Shown here in pieces: positions 4,863 to 7,488 of a stretch of DNA of 7,488 nucleotides. Made by a program: the position numbers and the translations under genes. Within the stretch, counting starts at the first letter, position 1, and the number at the start of each line of letters is the position of its first letter. The stretch is from the NCBI GenBank assembly GCA_012519645.1, contig JAAYPU010000031.1, positions 1-7,488 on the forward strand, read 5' to 3'. The DNA is from Clostridiales bacterium. GTDB taxonomy: Bacteria > Bacillota > Clostridia > Peptostreptococcales > JAAYPU01. The notes beneath the pieces were generated by a model. The model had not been told where the DNA came from. It did not search any database and worked only from the letters and a program-made list of their open reading frames with translations.

Positions 4863-6171
4863 GGATTATCACCTTCAATGTGTTCCGCCTGTTATTGTTT
4901 TCCAGCAGAATTTGTCCTCCATAATATTTTAAGATTGTCTCAGCTGTAACATGTCCTAAGTATATTTTGTCCAAAACAGGATTTATATATGTGCTGTCTG
5001 TTTTTTTGATCTTCTCAATAATGTTTGACAACCCTTTCTGGGATTCTGCGTTTTCTATAACAACAACGGCATCCCTTTGCGTATGCAAGGTTTGCAAAGC
5101 GATATGACCTTCGGGGCATATTTCCATACTATTGCTTAAAAGTATACGGAAGGCTTCTTTTATTTTTTCTCTGTCTCCCGATATTATTTCGTTAGAATTT
5201 ATGGTTACATCAAAATAATGAGATTCATCATATAATTTATTTTCCTGAACTATTTCCCTTATCAAATCTCCGATTTCAAATTCCTCTGTTTCATTCGACA
5301 ACAACTCAGTATCCTCTAAAATAGAAGAAATAAAACTCTCCAATAAGCTGGTGATGTTTTGAGCCTCTCTTCTGATAGAGAGAATAGCCTTCCTTTTTTG
5401 GACATTCTGTTCACCTTCCTGTGCAAACATTTTTGTATAACCCAAAATTATTGAGGCGGGGATATTCATTTTCTCCAACAAGGCATGCAGCATTCTCTTT
5501 CTCTTTTTATCCTTTTGCTCAATATTTTCCATCATTCGGTTAAAAGCAGAAATGAATTCCTTTAATTCCCCTTTCCCATCCATACCAAGTCTGACACTTA
5601 AATCTCCGGGGCTTGTGCTTTGTATTTTTCGGGTTATCTCTGCAATAAGCTCATACTCTCTCTGCGCCCGTTTCGAGGATTGAGACCACAGCAAAAGCAC
5701 CAATACTATTGAAGTAATTATTCCTATGATCCATAGAAACACCATATCTTTATTAGTTTGTACTGCATTCTCACGAAGAATCAGTATAATAGGCATTTCA
5801 TCCGAGAATACTGTTTCATAATAAAACCACCGGGGAGAATCATACTTTAATAAATCTTTCCAATGATCCACAGGAATGTGCTCTCCATATTTTATTTCAA
5901 TGTGACTATTAGAAGCTAACAAGGCTTTGCTGTCTTTATCATAAAGATAATATTCCATCCCGTGTGATGACAAAATATTGTTCAAATCAATTTTATTATC
6001 ATGAGTATACTCATATATTATAAACTGCCCTATATTTTCAAGCTTCTTTACATGATCATTATTGACCCAGATTTTTATACCGACATAATAAAAAGCATTA
6101 AGTACAACTACTAAAATAATATAGCTTATAATAAGACGGAATGTAACTTTATAGGATGATGATCTTTGCAT
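4834..6171 (-). CDS. Degenerate sensor histidine kinase (pseudokinase), paralogue of the next gene
   Basis: A 445-aa membrane sensor built like a histidine kinase but lacking its catalytic residues. TM1 spans about 11-32, and an extracellular domain (33-143) contains the RWFYYETVF motif. TM2 spans about 144-161, followed by a HAMP region (about 165-220) and a DHp-like helix. Aligned with its neighbour's SHELRTP, this helix reads LEKMNIP, so the phospho-acceptor His is Glu233. In the ATP-binding region the N-box Asn survives (N347), but the G1 motif DNGIG is replaced by NAESQ (374-378) and the G2 GGTGLGL is unrecognisable. Autophosphorylation is therefore not expected. The frame is open throughout and has a good RBS (GAGGGG, seven nt before the ATG), arguing for a retained protein and not debris. 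It lies 65 nt downstream of the intact kinase, probably in one operon, and could act by heterodimerising with it. Confidence 0.85.
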   Translation of the reverse strand: MQRSSSYKVTFRLIISYIILVVVLNAFYYVGIKIWVNNDHVKKLENIGQFIIYEYTHDNKIDLNNILSSHGMEYYLYDKDSKALLASNSHIEIKYGEHIPVDHWKDLLKYDSPRWFYYETVFSDEMPIILILRENAVQTNKDMVFLWIIGIITSIVLVLLLWSQSSKRAQREYELIAEITRKIQSTSPGDLSVRLGMDGKGELKEFISAFNRMMENIEQKDKKRKRMLHALLEKMNIPASIILGYTKMFAQEGEQNVQKRKAILSIRREAQNITSLLESFISSILEDTELLSNETEEFEIGDLIREIVQENKLYDESHYFDVTINSNEIISGDREKIKEAFRILLSNSMEICPEGHIALQTLHTQRDAVVVIENAESQKGLSNIIEKIKKTDSTYINPVLDKIYLGHVTAETILKYYGGQILLENNNRRNTLKVIIPKHGLNDYY

Positions 6172-6236
6172 GGCTCTTCCCCTCTATAGTCATGATAAAT
6201 ACCTATGGAATAAATTTCGCTATCAGCTTCTAATCT

Positions 6237-7488
6237 TTATTGATTCTCATTATTCTTAGGAAGCATGATAGTAACAGATGTTCCTTCATCAGGCTCACTT
6301 TGAACAAAAATCCTTCCATCATGCTGCTCGATAATTACCTTGGCTATCGCCAGCCCTAACCCTGTTCCACCTTTGTTTGTCCGCGTTCTTGCTTGATCCG
6401 CTCTATAGAACCTTTCAAAAATATATGGAAGATCTTCTTTCGATATCCCTATACCATTATCTTTTATTATTATATAGATATCTTTATTTGAGGATTTTAA
6501 TACGATCTCAATTTCTCCTCCCGATGGTGTATACTTCATACTATTATCGATAAAAATACGTATGGCTTGTTTTAATTTATCCGCACTTGCATATATCTCA
6601 CCGTCATACTCTAATGTACTTGAAAACTTATGCTGTTGGGAATCAATCAGATTTGATTCTTTTATAATTTCCTCCATAAAAGTTTTCGCATTAAATAGTT
6701 CTTTTTCCATTTCCATGCTGCCTTTATCCCGTCTTGCCAAGAACAACAGACTTTCCACAAGACTTTGCATATTACGAGATTCTTCTTCTATTGCCTTCAG
6801 GCTTTCTTCCAGTACACTGGGATCTTCTTTACCCCATCGGTTAACCATGCTTGCATACCCTTTGATTACGGCTATAGGTGTTCTTAGCTCATGAGAAGCA
6901 TCGGAGACAAACTGCTTTTGCTTCTCGTATGAATTTTCTATTTCATCCATCATTTTATTAAAAGTTGCTGCCAAATCTTTAAGCTCATCCTTTGTTCCTC
7001 TGACATCCAGCCTCTCACTTAAGTCATTCACAGAAATATGCTGTACTTTATTTGTCATGATCCGTATAGGTTTCAAATGTTTCTTTGAAATACGCAGCAA
7101 GGATAAAGCAACCAAAAAAATCATAATTATTGAAGCTATGATAATTATACTCCACAGCCTGTTAATTTCTCTATGGATATCTTCGGCATTTTTTCTTAAA
7201 AGCAATATTATCTTATTGTCACCTATATTAAATGCAGTCTCATAATAGAACCATTGGGGCTGATTGCGCTGTATAAATACATCCAAATTTATCCTTCCCA
7301 TATTTTCCTGATATGACATATCAGGCATATTTGAAGTCATCAATATTTTACTGTCCTCATCAAAAATAAAATAATCGATTCTTTCTATATCAAAAATATC
7401 ATCGTCTATATTTAAAGATTCCGCACCTGCAATATCAGCTTCCAATTTTTTCTCTATCTGCTTCATGGTTTTTATAGTGTCTATATAA
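6237..7488 (-). CDS. Sensor histidine kinase, HAMP-HisKA-HATPase_c (N-terminus beyond right edge)
   Basis: A membrane-bound two-component sensor that autophosphorylates on His and passes the phosphate to a response regulator. Residues are numbered from the ATG at 7466, which is probably internal: it has no RBS, the frame stays open to the edge, and the first transmembrane segment present in the paralogue is missing. Visible parts are an extracellular domain with QWFYYETAF (71-79), TM2 (about 105-124), HAMP (about 125-180), the H-box SHELRTP with His192, the N-box DNSMKYTP (Asn308), the G1 DNGIG (336-340), the F-box IFERFYR (349-355) and the G2 GGTGLGL (366-372). All are canonical, so the enzyme should be active. 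The overall type is that of OmpR-partnered Gram-positive sensors. The ligand is unknown. The cognate regulator is expected upstream of this gene, past the right edge; a pseudokinase paralogue follows downstream. Confidence 0.93.
   Translation of the reverse strand, partial: YIDTIKTMKQIEKKLEADIAGAESLNIDDDIFDIERIDYFIFDEDSKILMTSNMPDMSYQENMGRINLDVFIQRNQPQWFYYETAFNIGDNKIILLLRKNAEDIHREINRLWSIIIIASIIMIFLVALSLLRISKKHLKPIRIMTNKVQHISVNDLSERLDVRGTKDELKDLAATFNKMMDEIENSYEKQKQFVSDASHELRTPIAVIKGYASMVNRWGKEDPSVLEESLKAIEEESRNMQSLVESLLFLARRDKGSMEMEKELFNAKTFMEEIIKESNLIDSQQHKFSSTLEYDGEIYASADKLKQAIRIFIDNSMKYTPSGGEIEIVLKSSNKDIYIIIKDNGIGISKEDLPYIFERFYRADQARTRTNKGGTGLGLAIAKVIIEQHDGRIFVQSEPDEGTSVTIMLPKNNENQ

Noticed and set aside
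4834..6171. Loss of kinase motifs explained by a sequencing frameshift
   Set aside because: Homology to the neighbouring kinase continues in the same frame before and after each lost motif, so the differences are substitutions, not a frame change.
6562..6894. Plus-strand reading frames inside the histidine kinase (also 7057-7245)
   Set aside because: They mirror the conserved HisKA/ATPase coding sequence and have no independent support.

Overview
The window is AT-rich. It carries an ECF-type folate transporter gene behind a tetrahydrofolate riboswitch, a DUF421/DUF4363 gene pair, strong AGGAG-type ribosome binding sites and Gram-positive two-component sensor kinases. Together these point to an anaerobic, low-GC member of the Bacillota, most likely class Clostridia. 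I cannot name the genus from the sequence alone. The window cuts into a gene at each end.

Layout. The left end holds the 3' part of a PAS-GGDEF diguanylate cyclase (+). A 333-nt stretch of repeats and hairpins follows. Next comes a two-gene unit (+): a DUF421 (YetF-like) membrane protein and a small DUF4363 protein. Their ancestral ATGA start/stop overlap appears to have been broken by one base. A THF riboswitch leader then precedes folT (+). A 140-nt stretch built of 7-nt units separates folT from a convergent gene of unknown function (-). A divergent promoter region leads to a patatin-like lipid hydrolase (+), whose last 29 bp overlap the 3' end of a convergent operon (-). That operon encodes a canonical sensor histidine kinase, cut off at the right edge, followed by a diverged paralogue that has lost the phospho-acceptor histidine and the ATP-binding glycine boxes.

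How the parts relate. FolT imports folates, and its leader is expected to switch expression off when tetrahydrofolate is plentiful. The two kinases share their extracellular and membrane layout, so the inactive one plausibly works with, or modulates, its active neighbour. The response regulator is not in the window and probably lies just beyond the right edge. The other genes show no obvious shared pathway.

Points most worth a second look: (1) the heptanucleotide-periodic intergenic DNA, present in two gaps in opposite orientation; (2) the ATGTAA at 1998-2003, where one base change would restore a normal two-gene overlap; (3) the tandem kinase/pseudokinase pair; (4) the folT leader, whose Shine-Dalgarno-sequestering helix is followed by a U-tract and so could also act as a terminator.
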